Assembly: GCA_963744275.1 (NCBI GenBank)
Contig: CAVUSX010000012.1
Coordinates: 1-64,000 of the forward strand
Origin: VAZQ01 sp963744275
GTDB lineage: Bacteria > Pseudomonadota > Alphaproteobacteria > Rhizobiales > Xanthobacteraceae
Direction of reading: 5' to 3'
Length of the DNA stretch: 64,000 nucleotides
In this document: piece by piece, positions 9,601-17,525 of the stretch
How positions within the stretch are numbered: the stretch's first letter is position 1
Layout of the letters: each line of letters starts with the position of its first letter
Notes under the pieces: model-generated
The model's database searches: none
The model's input: the letters and a program-made list of their open reading frames with translations, nothing else
What the model was told of the DNA's origin: nothing
Program-made: the position numbers and the translations under genes

Positions 9601-10493
9601 TCAATTCTCGCGCCGCGTCGTTGTCAGACGAAACCGGCCTCCGCTTCCGAGGCGCAGCGGTTCGCCACACACGCGGCACTCCGGATTCCGGGCGTAGTTC
9701 ACCTGTTTCGCCTTGAGATTCGTGACTGTCTCCTTCAACGCATGCGGAAGAGGCGTCGCTAGAAACGGCTGAAGCAGATGCCGAATCCAAAGCATCGCGG
9801 CGGACGCCGCCCTCATATTCAGATCCATCACTGCCGGGGCCCGAAGCGCAAGATCCTTCGAATAACCCATGCCAATCACTCGCGCTCTCTCCGCCTCCCC
9901 GTAGCCCTCGAGCACGAATCCGTTCTTCACGAATGACCTTCGCGCACTCCAGGCACGGGCGGTCGGGCGCAATGTAAGATACGCGCGCGTCAAGACTCTG
10001 GATCGCATCATCGATCGCCCCGATTTCAGACCCAAGGTCGATATAGGGAATCAAATATTGATAGGCGACTTCGCACAGGATCAACCGCGGCCAATCGCGA
10101 TCAACGCATCCAACCAGAAGATCGCAACCGCGCAGTTCGTCCGCAACCGCAGCATCGCGGATGTCCCCTCCGTGGATGACGGTGACCTTCGTCGGCAATC
10201 CGGTTTCACGCACTGCGTCTCGAAGTCGATCCGCCTTGCCCGCTTTCGACCTCTACGTCGCACTGCCTGAGATGAAGGACGCGGTTCAGATTCGTTTCGT
10301 CGGCTACATCAAACTCAAACAACACAATCTCGCCTGCGCCGGCGCGCAGACAGCAACTCAACCATCAACGAGCCCGTGCCGCTCGCGCCAATCACGGCGA
10401 TGCGGAAGTTTCGACATCTGGTACATGGCTCCGGCTCCGGTGAGCAGCCGAACCGCGATCAAAAATCGCTCTGGGCTTGGGAGGTTCCTTCAT
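9601..10493 (-). CDS. ThiF/E1-like ubiquitin-activating enzyme; frameshifted as sequenced
   Basis: This adenylating enzyme would activate the C-terminus of the ubiquitin-like protein of this operon. The Rossmann ATP loop reads RIAVIGASGTGSL. It is followed by an acidic-strand block EIVLFEFDVADETNLNR, a DLLVGCVDRDWPR segment, and two zinc-knuckle pairs CLEC and CRVC, as in ThiF/MoeB-type E1s. Frame breaks near 10410, 10345, 10215 and 9920 separate the pieces. The ATG at 10493 (MKEPPKPRAIFDRG) is likely the start. However, the JAB frame runs into it without a stop, so a JAB-E1 fusion is possible; a TGA in another frame overlapping this ATG (10492-10490) is the separate-gene alternative. The C-terminal end is uncertain by about 15 residues. 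Confidence 0.82.
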
Positions 10494-11012
10494 TGGCTTT
10501 CCACCGAGCTCCCGGAATGACAATTGCTCCCCCACGCAGACGAGCTCCTTCAGATAAACAGGTGCGCCGTTCCGCCACAGCTCGCGCACAAATCGAATTT
10601 CGACCCAGCACAACGCTTCCAAATGTCCCGTTCGGTTCCAGTTCGTAGAAATTTCGCCATCAACTCCGGATCGTTGGCATCGTCGAAGGAGGAAAACGAA
10701 ACGCGCTGGTCCGACATTGGATGCGTGTGCACAGTCAGAAAACCTTTAAGACCCCGCTCCCGTACGCGCAGAAGCGCCCTTCGCAGAAAGCGACTCGCGA
10801 ATGTAATCCCGCCACTGCCCTGCTCTAAAAGGTCGCCGTACTCCGGCGCAAGCACTTCAGCCACCAGGAGTGACGGCCTGAGAGCGTGGTCGTTCTCCGC
10901 CACCAGCAAAATACAACCCGTCTCCGGAGGGAATTCCAAGTCGTCGACAAACGACAGCGGACGTCAATCGTTCGACTTCCGCCCAGTGCTTCTCCGAAAT
11001 TCGAATGTTCAT
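10491..11012 (-). CDS. JAB/JAMM-family deubiquitinase-like metalloprotease (Prok-JAB); frameshifted as sequenced
   Basis: This is a predicted zinc isopeptidase that would process or remove the ubiquitin-like modifier. The JAMM signature is clear: LTVHTHP, then SFSSFDDAND, preceded by a glutamate-bearing strand (EFPPETGCILL). The N-terminus MNIRISEKHWAEVERL starts at an ATG whose ATGA overlaps the E2 stop (11009-11012), so translation is coupled. A shift near 10940 links this start to the JAMM frame; another near 10640 leads to the C-terminal strand block NGAPVYLKELVCVGEQLSF. The gene then runs into the E1. The presence of E1 and E2 in the same operon argues for a modifier-processing role rather than sulfur-carrier metabolism. 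Confidence 0.82.
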
Positions 11013-12000
11013 CGGACACCTCGCTTCAAGAAATATCCTCGGCAGTGGGCGATGTGAGAGGCGAGATCATCACGCGAAGGATTCCACGGGCGATCTTGCG
11101 CGTAATGCCAGGAAATCAGTCCCCACGAACGGCCGGCAATCGTGACAGCCGCCTGCTGATTCGGAACCGCACCCCCTTGGTGCACACCTTGCGCGAGATA
11201 AAAAGCGTCGAGGCCACCCGACGGATATGTGCCCGGGACGGCGATCAAAATTGCGCAAACCGGAGCGGACCACGGCGGAGAAGGAATCTCCAGATTTCCG
11301 ACTTCCACGTATCGCTGCCCGCCTTCCGTGAAAAACCGCAGCCGCGAATCCCGCCGCCTTGTACCGCTTCCACATCCTCCTCAATCGTCTGCAGGCCCCG
11401 AGGGGACGCTACGGTATTCGAACCGTAGCGTCCATCCTTCTGAGCCTCGAAGCACTCCCCGCGGTGCACCTTGATTGGCGTGTCCGGAGGCAGCGGATCT
11501 CGCGCTGTGCGTGTGATAGAGGCTGTATTCGGCCGGATTGAATTCGAACGCCTCCAGCAGCTGCCGCGGCGTGATCGGATCATGAGGCGCCACGCCCCAA
11601 CGCGCGTTGATTCGAACGGCAAGGCGATACTCGATCCCAAAGCGCCTTGAGTCACCGTGCGCCAGGGCGACCCAGAGCGGAGTCTTCGAGATCTCGAATC
11701 GGCTCACTCCACTCGTGCCCGCGCCGGTTCCGCAGAAAGTCCAAGGGCACTGCGCGCATCCGGCGGCAGCAGCTCTTCGCCGAGCGCCTTCGCTCCATGC
11801 CCCATCACTTCCCTCAGCGTATCCGACAGCTTCGCGTGGATATGTACTTCCGCGCCATCCGGCCACCGCTGTAAGCCAAGACGGACTCTCAACCCTGCGA
11901 GACTCCCGGGCACTGCCGCCCGCCTTGTATCCTTCGATTTCCGGCGGCAGAGGGTGATCAAGCACCTCTGCCCATTCCTGATGAACCTGCGTACCTTCAT
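11009..12000 (-). CDS. Multi-ubiquitin-domain protein joined to an E2-family-E conjugating domain; frameshifted as sequenced
   Basis: The first product of the operon contains the ubiquitin-like modifier. The N-terminal part reads WAEVLDHPLPPEIEGYKAG, then HIHAKLSDTLREVMGHGAKALGEEL. The ubiquitin-like unit is INARWGVAPHDPITPRQLL, EFNPAEYSLYHTHSA, then DTPIKVHRGECFEAQKDGRYG, matching the bacterial multiubiquitin domain. The E2-family-E domain follows (EEDVEAVQGGGI, VEVGNLEIPSPPW, AILIAVPGTYPSGGLDAFYL, AGRSWGLISWHY, DDLASHIAHCRGYF). No stop separates the two domains in the frame read, so they look fused. A 12-bp hairpin sits at the junction and may hide an indel. An E2 active-site cysteine is not obvious. 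Further shifts lie near 11970, 11880, 11690 and 11300. Start is uncertain; ATG 12000 is closest to the promoter. Confidence 0.78.
11404..11433. other. Perfect 12-bp hairpin at the modifier/E2 junction
   Basis: ggacgctacggt and accgtagcgtcc flank a 6-base loop, exactly where the ubiquitin-like domain ends and the E2 domain begins. There is no T-run on either side, so it is not a standard terminator. It could be an attenuation or processing structure, or an RNA fold that sets the ratio of modifier to enzyme. Confidence 0.5.
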
Positions 12001-12065
12001 TTCCTAGTTTCCATGGTGCACCTCGAATTTGATTTTGGGGCTCGCGACGACAGCCCCATAACTTC

Positions 12066-12094
12066 ACAATACAACGCACTGCGTAGTTTGTCAA
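12066..12094 (-). promoter_or_regulatory. Leftward sigma70-type promoter of the ubiquitin-like operon
   Basis: On the minus strand, TTGACA (12094-12089) and TATTGT (12071-12066) are separated by exactly 17 bases. Transcription would begin near 12058, about 60 bases before the first likely start codon. The -35 lies inside the first of the two 22-bp repeats, so a protein bound there would block it. Confidence 0.7.
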
Positions 12095-12127
12095 GCATGA
12101 ATAGCGCACTGCTTGATTTGTCGAGCA
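12076..12127. repeat. Two 22-bp operator-like direct repeats, 30 bp apart, in the divergent promoter region
   Basis: Copy 1 (12076-12097) is gcactgcgtagtttgtcaag plus ca; copy 2 (12106-12127) is gcactgcttgatttgtcgag plus ca. They match at 18 of 22 positions and are repeated at exactly 30 bp, close to three helical turns. Copy 1 contains the leftward -35, copy 2 the rightward -35. This is the expected layout for a repressor, most simply the adjacent XRE protein, silencing both directions. Confidence 0.75.
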
Positions 12128-12141
12128 GAGTCTGCTAAATT
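12113..12141 (+). promoter_or_regulatory. Rightward sigma70-type promoter of the XRE-ImmA pair
   Basis: TTGATT (12113-12118) and TAAATT (12136-12141) have a 17-base spacer. The start would fall near 12148, with an AAAGGAG ribosome site before the ATG at 12181. The -35 is inside the second 22-bp repeat. Confidence 0.65.
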
Positions 12142-12180
12142 CTCTGTTCTGAAGGGCCCAGCCCTGGAAAGGAGCGCTTT

Positions 12181-12573
12181 ATGGGAGGACAAACACCGAA
12201 ATCTTCTGCGGCCCAGGCCCTCGGCAGCTATCTAAAAGAAGTAAGAACGAAAAGCGGTCTCGCGCTTCGCGATGTCGAGGAGGCGACCGACATCTCCAAC
12301 GCGTACCTGAGCCAACTGGAAAACGGCAAGGTGACAAAACCTTCGCCGCACATCCTGCATTCGCTCGCAACCCTGTATCGAGTGCCCTACGAAACGCTGA
12401 TGGAGCGCGCCGGGTATGTCCAGAAGACGCCCGAGCAGACCGGCCCCGTTCAACAATCCGGAAGACTCCCGGCTTCGTCGTTTGAGGACATCACCAAGGA
12501 AGAAGAAGTCCATTTGCTCGGATATCTGAATTTCATTCGTTCGCAAGCCAAGAAAACAGATGGGAAGACCTGA
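12181..12573 (+). CDS. XRE-family helix-turn-helix regulator
   Basis: This 130-residue DNA-binding protein has its HTH at about residues 12-70 (LGSYLKEVRTKSGLALRDVEE, ISNAYLSQLENGKVTKPS, LHSLATLYRVPYETLMERAG) and an acidic C-terminal tail. AAAGGAG precedes the ATG by 7 bases. The next gene starts 14 bp before its stop. XRE plus ImmA/IrrE pairs commonly form a switch in which the metallopeptidase cleaves the repressor; CapH/CapP next to CBASS defence operons is the closest known parallel. Here it stands divergent from a ubiquitin-like operon with paired operator-like repeats, so it is the likely repressor of both transcripts. Confidence 0.9.
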   Translation: MGGQTPKSSAAQALGSYLKEVRTKSGLALRDVEEATDISNAYLSQLENGKVTKPSPHILHSLATLYRVPYETLMERAGYVQKTPEQTGPVQQSGRLPASSFEDITKEEEVHLLGYLNFIRSQAKKTDGKT

Positions 12574-13482
12574 CGATTCGACCGTCACACCCGATTCCTA
12601 CCGCGCTATTTGCGGCTGCGCGCGGACCGGCTGCTTCGCGAGGCCGGCGCCTACGGTCAGATATCCGACACCGATCGCGGACATCATCGCCGCCGCAAAA
12701 CTCTCCGTCGAGCGCGACGCTTCTCTAGACTCCGGATTCTTGCGCAGGCTTTACGGCGCAGCGAAGAGGACCATCAAGAAGGCCCTCGACAAAGTTCTCG
12801 GGCTGTTTGATTCCCGGGACCGGATGATCTATCTGGACCTGACCTTGAAGCGCGTCAAGCAGCGCTTCGTGTCGTTGCACGAGACCGGACACGGCTATCT
12901 GCCGTGGCAGCGAGACACTTATTCCTTCATGGAAGATGGTGAAACAAATCTCGATCCCGAAATCCAGCAGCAATTTGAGCGCGAGGCCAGTGTCTTCGCC
13001 TCTGAAGTTCTTGTTCCAGGGAGTCCGCTTCGAGGAAGAGGCGCGAAGCCTCCCCTTCGAACTCAAGACTCCCATGCAGTTGGGGAAGAAATTTGGCGCG
13101 TCGAACTATGCAGCCTTCCGTAGATTTGTCGCGCAGAGTCATAGAATTTGTGCTCTCCTAGTCTTCGAACAACCGGTCTATGAAGCTCGGCCGCGGGTAC
13201 GCCTTTCACCTCCGACGCGCCATAGCCTCACCGTCCTTCATTGCCAAGTTTGGCCAAGTCCAATGGCCAAACGTTTTGTACACCCAGGAAAACGCACTGG
13301 CCGCAAGGCTTCCAATGCGTGCTCTCAATCGAATATTCACCAAGAGATGCCGAATCGCCTCTCCCATCTCCGGCTGTTCGGAGTCGTTTTATTTGGAGGC
13401 CTTCGATAGCACCTATCAGGTCTTTGCTTTGCTCATTCCAGAAAGCGAGCTTCGTCTGATAAAAGCTGCTGAGTTAGTTTGA
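12560..13482 (+). CDS. ImmA/IrrE-family zinc metallopeptidase; frameshifted as sequenced
   Basis: This is a predicted gluzincin-like peptidase of about 300 residues. The catalytic HExxH reads SLHETGHGYLPWQ (codons from 12878), followed by an ImmA-type helix with EREASVFASEVL. Two or more shifts (near 13010 and 13180) break the downstream part; the continuing frames read GVRFEEEARSLPFELKTPM, then GASNYAAFRRFV, and end ESFYLEAFDSTYQVFALLIPESELRL at 13482. It overlaps the XRE gene by 14 bp and is co-transcribed with it. The likely job is cleavage of the XRE repressor when a damage or infection signal appears, releasing the divergent operon; that is inference from the CapP and ImmA precedents. 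Confidence 0.82.
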
Positions 13483-13714
13483 TCGTGTCAACGTGCTCAA
13501 TAACCTGGTGAGCCCAACTTGGGCCCATCGGGGAATCTCCTTCTCGCTCAAACCTCCCCAATGACATGAAAACATTGCGATTCTCGGACACTCCGGGACA
13601 CAGCCTGCACGCACAGGTGCGACACGAGAATAGGGCTAGTTCTCAGTTAACTATTATAGGACCAGCGCTAGCGCGCCTTATTGCCAGGTGTGTTAGGTTG
13701 TCCTTGGGGAGCTC

Positions 13715-15493
13715 GTGCCTGAACCTATACGTCACAAACCCTTCTTAATTCGCGACCCTGTGCACGGGTATCTCCAGATAGCCGGCCATGAACGCATCCT
13801 GGTGGATCATCCCGTAACGCAGAGGCTGCGACAGATAAATCAGACCGGTCTGGCACATTTTGTTTATCCCGAGGCAAGAACCTCTCGCTTCGCGCATAGT
13901 CTCGGAGCCATGCATCTCGCTTCCAGATTTCTTGTTTCCTGTCTGGAGAACGCGGACGAGTCAGTCGCGTTGATTTTTTTTCAGGAGCTAAAGAGCCTCG
14001 ATCTGTTTAAGAATTTTAGCGTCAAACAGGAAGACCTCGATTATTTACTCACGACTGATCCCGTTGAAGGAGGAGGAGGGCTGCAAGCTCCCCGAGCGGT
14101 CTTCAGACACGCCCGATTACGCCGGCAGAGTGCCGACCTCAAGCGGTTGCTGGCGCTTGCGGAGGCTGGACTGCGACTTGCAGCGCTGTTTCATGATCTG
14201 GGGCATTTACCTTTCAGCCACGATCTTGAGTTTGCTTTGGAGGACTACCTTTCAGCCAAAGCCAGAAGGTCCGAGGCGATCGCTGAGGGACTCACAAACC
14301 TTGTCGGCGGTCCGCCTCACGAGGTGATTGGCCACAGTTTGGCGACCCTCGTTTTTCAAAGCTTGGTCCGTCCAGAGACCAAACCCGCCGTGCGTGCTGC
14401 ATACGCGATGGCTAGGAAAATCCTCGAAGTTGACGGTAATTTCTATTTTCTTCCCAAACCCCGAGCCGGTGCTGTCCAATGGTTGCATTCCTTGGTGGAC
14501 GGGGAAATCGATGTTGACCGAGCCGACTATCTCCTCAGAGATGGCCGCGCTCTCGGATTCGAATTCGCCGCTTACGACATAGAGCGACTCATCGGAAATC
14601 TCATTCTCATCGGCCACCCAATCCTCGGCCTGACTAGCGCGGTCGAAGAACGGGGTTTTAGCGCTCTCGAGACGTTTTATGTTTCCCGGGCGCGTAGCAA
14701 CCAATTTCTCGTCCGGCACCACAAGGTCGCACAGATAGGGGCTGCCTTCCGATTCGTTTCAGCAAAGGCATTTGATGAACCTGATTGCGCGGAGTTTCTG
14801 CAAGTGCTGGCCGACCTCGGGTCAGAGAAAGAACTGGACGAAACAGCGGCTACGAAACTGCTGATCGACATTGGGAAATTTGACGACGGCTGGTGGACTC
14901 AAGTATTAAAGAAAACGAGTAATGCCACGCCGATGCTGAGAAATTGTCTCGGATTAGTCCTAAGCAGACAGTTCACGTTAAAGAGTATTTGGAAGCGGAA
15001 AGGAGACATTTCCCCTCAGTCTCTCGCACGCGTCAATGCTTACCTTACTGAAATGCTTCGCGGCGAAAGGGCTGCGTCCGAGCTTGCCCAATTAAGGCAG
15101 CGATTGGAAAAGAATAATCTGCTCGTGTCCGTTCACAAGTTCAGTCCATACAAGATTCGCGAGAGCAATGATGGCCGAGACGAGAGCTTAATGCTGGTCA
15201 GACTGGCCGATGGCCAATTGCGGCCCGTTGCAACGCATTCGCCTTTATTGCGGTCACTGGTTACTGCGTGGGACGAAGACATTCACCTGCACGTCTCGGC
15301 CCTGCTATCGGAGCCCCAAACGCACCGAAGGTCGTTAGTTTCATACTGCCACCGGGTCGTCCATCCGCGGGAAGCAAACTTCGTAAGGGCCGACGGCGGT
15401 CCTCTCGGACGTAAAGCCCTTCTGCCGTTATCCGGATGTGGGGTTCGTCGATGCCTTCTTCTTGACAAGCGCAGGAAGGCCATTCATCATTGA
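13715..15493 (+). CDS. HD-domain phosphohydrolase (dNTPase-like)
   Basis: This 592-residue HD-superfamily metal-dependent phosphohydrolase resembles SAMHD1/dGTPase-type enzymes. It starts with IRDPVHGYLQI, typical of these proteins. It carries the metal ligands in order: H in FAHSLGAMHLA, HD in LAALFHDLGHLPFSH and a late D in VDRADYLLRD. The GTG at 13715 has GGGGAG about 7 bases upstream. The last 45 residues (after SLVSYCHRV) look poorly conserved and could follow a frameshift. Transcribed in the same direction as, and about 230 bp after, the ImmA gene. Nucleotide-depleting HD enzymes are used in phage defence, so it may be another defence gene, but no partner confirms this. Confidence 0.8.
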   Translation: MPEPIRHKPFLIRDPVHGYLQIAGHERILVDHPVTQRLRQINQTGLAHFVYPEARTSRFAHSLGAMHLASRFLVSCLENADESVALIFFQELKSLDLFKNFSVKQEDLDYLLTTDPVEGGGGLQAPRAVFRHARLRRQSADLKRLLALAEAGLRLAALFHDLGHLPFSHDLEFALEDYLSAKARRSEAIAEGLTNLVGGPPHEVIGHSLATLVFQSLVRPETKPAVRAAYAMARKILEVDGNFYFLPKPRAGAVQWLHSLVDGEIDVDRADYLLRDGRALGFEFAAYDIERLIGNLILIGHPILGLTSAVEERGFSALETFYVSRARSNQFLVRHHKVAQIGAAFRFVSAKAFDEPDCAEFLQVLADLGSEKELDETAATKLLIDIGKFDDGWWTQVLKKTSNATPMLRNCLGLVLSRQFTLKSIWKRKGDISPQSLARVNAYLTEMLRGERAASELAQLRQRLEKNNLLVSVHKFSPYKIRESNDGRDESLMLVRLADGQLRPVATHSPLLRSLVTAWDEDIHLHVSALLSEPQTHRRSLVSYCHRVVHPREANFVRADGGPLGRKALLPLSGCGVRRCLLLDKRRKAIHH

Positions 15494-15507
15494 ATGTGGA
15501 GGGTTAA

Positions 15508-15714
15508 GTGTTCAACGCGAAGAAGGCATTTAGACCTCTGAATGGAAAGTCGTTCGCCTATCCACGCTTCCGAAGAGAACTGTTCAGGATTCGCAGAGAA
15601 AATTTGGCAAACCTGCCTCCAGAATTCGATGTCCAAGAGCTTTTCCTGCTAGCGGTTCGTAAGAAATGGCTAAAGGAAGGCAAGGCCGGTCGCGTCACCG
15701 TTGATGTGCGCTGA
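15508..15714 (+). CDS. Small basic hypothetical protein
   Basis: This is a 68-residue, strongly basic protein (many K/R, RFRRELFRIRRENL) with no recognised domain. It starts at GTG with a good GGAGGG site 4-9 bases upstream and follows the HD gene by 14 bp, so the two are probably co-translated. Function unknown; a nucleic-acid or partner-binding accessory role is conceivable from its charge only. Confidence 0.5.
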   Translation: MFNAKKAFRPLNGKSFAYPRFRRELFRIRRENLANLPPEFDVQELFLLAVRKKWLKEGKAGRVTVDVR

Positions 15715-15908
15715 CTTCGATTCCGAGGCCCTCTCGTGGCCGACTCCAATTTGCCCCTGATGCCGAATTTTGGCTGATCAAGAAGCCTTCATTACTAATT
15801 CTTCGCTTTGACCCTCAGGGCGCACCCGTCTATTCAACAGAGGCTGGCAAAGGTCGTTGACGACCAGCGCCGTTTTCCTTCGATCGAAACTGTCGGTATC
15901 TCCGACTT

Positions 15909-16220
15909 CTATCGCCAACTGCATTCTCTCAGTTCCAGGAGATTGTCTTTCCTTGTGTCGTCCGACGTTGTAGCTATGACGTCGTGATGGCTGTTGCAGT
16001 GAGGGCAGCGACGGACGATCACACTGGCCTTCGAATTATCAGAACCCTGGACGTAGTACCGATCACCCGAAGCCGACTTGATATTGCTTATGACCGTGGC
16101 CACGTCGAGCTTTTGGGACGCTGTCGCCGCGTCCGTGCCCACGCCCACATGAGTGATCCGGTGATATCGATCCTGGTGAGTGGGGTGCTTAGTGATGCAA
16201 ACAATTCTATGTGTTGCCAC
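15909..16220 (-). CDS. DUF3892 domain-containing small protein
   Basis: This protein of about 103 residues has the DUF3892 pattern: an initial ICITKHP-like strand, RITHVGVGT, a middle helix ending in VISNIKSASG, then DRYYVQGSDNSKASVIVRRC and a C-terminal CPHCNSHHDV block. DUF3892 proteins are small, widespread in accessory regions and of unknown role. The extra CxxC near the C-terminus could bind zinc. It points leftward, opposite to the HD gene. Confidence 0.72.
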   Translation of the reverse strand: MATHRIVCITKHPTHQDRYHRITHVGVGTDAATASQKLDVATVISNIKSASGDRYYVQGSDNSKASVIVRRCPHCNSHHDVIATTSDDTRKDNLLELRECSWR

Positions 16221-16229
16221 GTGTCGCTC

Positions 16230-16442
16230 CTATCTTCTCCGACGCAGATATTCGCTTAACGAATCCGCGCCTTCTTGCTCAAGCAGAGTTTCGAGTTTCA
16301 TGTCGCTTCTCGCACCGGGAGCAAAGTCCGGACCATATTCGCGGCGCAGTGTCCCCACGAGCGTATCGCCCCTTTTCCTTCGAATGCTTCCATCGCCGTC
16401 GCGACAGCGATCATCGAGACCCGATTGACATTGTTTATTCAT
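16230..16442 (-). CDS. Small conserved-type hypothetical protein
   Basis: The 70 residues end GDTLVGTLRREYGPDFAPGA, RSDMKLETLLEQEGADSLSEYL. I have a general memory of this C-terminal pattern in small proteins of mobile regions, but I cannot name a family. It lies just upstream of the DUF3892 gene on the same strand, 10 bp away, so they may share a transcript. The N-terminal 20 residues may be out of frame. Confidence 0.5.
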   Translation of the reverse strand: MNKQCQSGLDDRCRDGDGSIRRKRGDTLVGTLRREYGPDFAPGARSDMKLETLLEQEGADSLSEYLRRRR

Positions 16443-16484
16443 CTATATTTCCTTTCATTGAAATCGGGCGACGTCCTCTGCCCG

Positions 16485-16856
16485 TCAAGCTGTTTTCTCT
16501 TCCGCAGCTGCGGTTGACTCTCCTTCGGATCCGTCTTCGAGTAGCGGGATGCCATGCATTGAGGACCCGAGGAGGCCCTGGAGGATATCTCCGTACATAG
16601 CGCCCGTATTTTCTGTGACGCGTGTGATCTGCTTCTCGCGTTTCGCCCACCTCCGCGCGGCCACACGCCTCTCTTCTTCCAGATATCGCTTGCATGTCGC
16701 CAAAAGTCCGCACGATGGCTTCAACCCGCTGCCTGAACTCTGGACCTGTCAGATAGGCGAAAAGGACTTCAACGGCTTCGTTCTTTCCGGCCACGGCGCG
16801 CTTGGTTGCCGCTAGTTCAATGACACCGTTGCGTAGCGCCGTCGCGAGCCCATAAA
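16485..16856 (-). pseudogene. DUF2130-domain protein, C-terminal fragment
   Basis: Only the C-terminal third of a DUF2130 protein is present. It reads ELAATKRAVAGKNEAVEVLF and YLTGPEFRQRVEAIVRTFGDM, then after a shift near 16700 EEERRVAARRWAKREKQI, TRVTENTGAMYGD and LLEDGSEGEST to the stop at 16485. Both its composition and its reading stop abruptly at about 16857, where very GC-rich unrelated coding sequence begins. The N-terminal domains (coiled coil and nuclease-like part) are missing. Confidence 0.7.
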
Positions 16857-17525
16857 CACCACGAGATTGCGGGAGGCCCGCGTCAGGTAGGTGTTGTCGA
16901 GCACCAGCCGCCGGGCGCCTGGGTGACCCGGCGGGCCGAGCTCGCGGGCCAGGGCGGCCAGCGAGCCGCCGCGGTCGTCGCGGTTCAGCCGCTCGTAACC
17001 CGTGAGGCCCGCGACCAGGCGGCTCTTGCCCGCGCCGGGAATGCCCATGACCAGCACCAGGGGGGCGACGGGAGGGCGCCGCGGGCGGCTCGGGCGAGGC
17101 GGGCGGCTCCAGCTCCAGGGCGGCCACCGCCGACCGCACGGCCGCCGGGCTGCGCGCGCCGGGAATCGCGACCACGGCCGGCGACCTGGAGAGCACCCAG
17201 GCCAGGGACTCCCGGGCCTGGGCACGGCGGACCCGCCGCGGTCCGCCCAGCGGCGAGTGCGCGAGCACGGTAATCCCCTGCTCTTCGCAGCGCCGGACGA
17301 CCCCGCCGCGGACGGCCGCATCGTCGAAGGGCTACGGGCAACCTCCACCGCGGCGGACCGGGACGACCGACATGGCGGCGTCGAGCTGGTCGCGGCTGAC
17401 GTTCGATACGCCTACGCGCGGGACCAGCCCGTCCTCCAGCAGCCGGGCCAGCGCCCGCACCGACGTCAGCCACGGCACCCTCGGGTCGGGCGCGTGCAGC
17501 AGGTAAAGGTCAATGCCGATGCCGT
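16857..17525 (-). pseudogene. Aldo/keto reductase with P-loop kinase domain, internal fragment of foreign composition
   Basis: This is a very GC-rich block read leftward. First comes aldo/keto-reductase sequence (IDLYLLHAPDPRVPW, LVPRVGVSNVSRDQLDAAM, then ITVLAHSPLGGPRRV and ESLAWVLSRSPAVVAIPGA). It continues in other frames into a P-loop kinase-like domain (LVMGIPGAGKSRLVAGL, ERLNRDDRGGSLAAL, RRLVLDNTYLTRASRN). That fusion is familiar from actinobacterial and myxobacterial-type genomes. Both ends are cut mid-domain: the 5' end is fused to the beta-propeller gene at about 17525, and the 3' end to the DUF2130 fragment. At least three shifts occur within 670 bp. It is a fragment, not a gene. 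Confidence 0.7.

Noticed and set aside
9601..11012. Thiamine or molybdopterin sulfur-carrier genes (ThiF/MoeB with a JAB protein)
   Set aside because: The neighbours are a multiubiquitin domain and an E2-family-E domain, not ThiS/MoaD-type carriers or biosynthetic enzymes.
11404..11433. Rho-independent terminator between modifier and E2
   Set aside because: The stem is perfect but no T-run follows on either strand, and the reading frame continues through it.
5770..12000. Type II CBASS
   Set aside because: E1/E2/JAB-type genes and a CapH/CapP-like pair suggest it, but no CD-NTase (cGAS-like) or CBASS effector frame can be found anywhere in the island.
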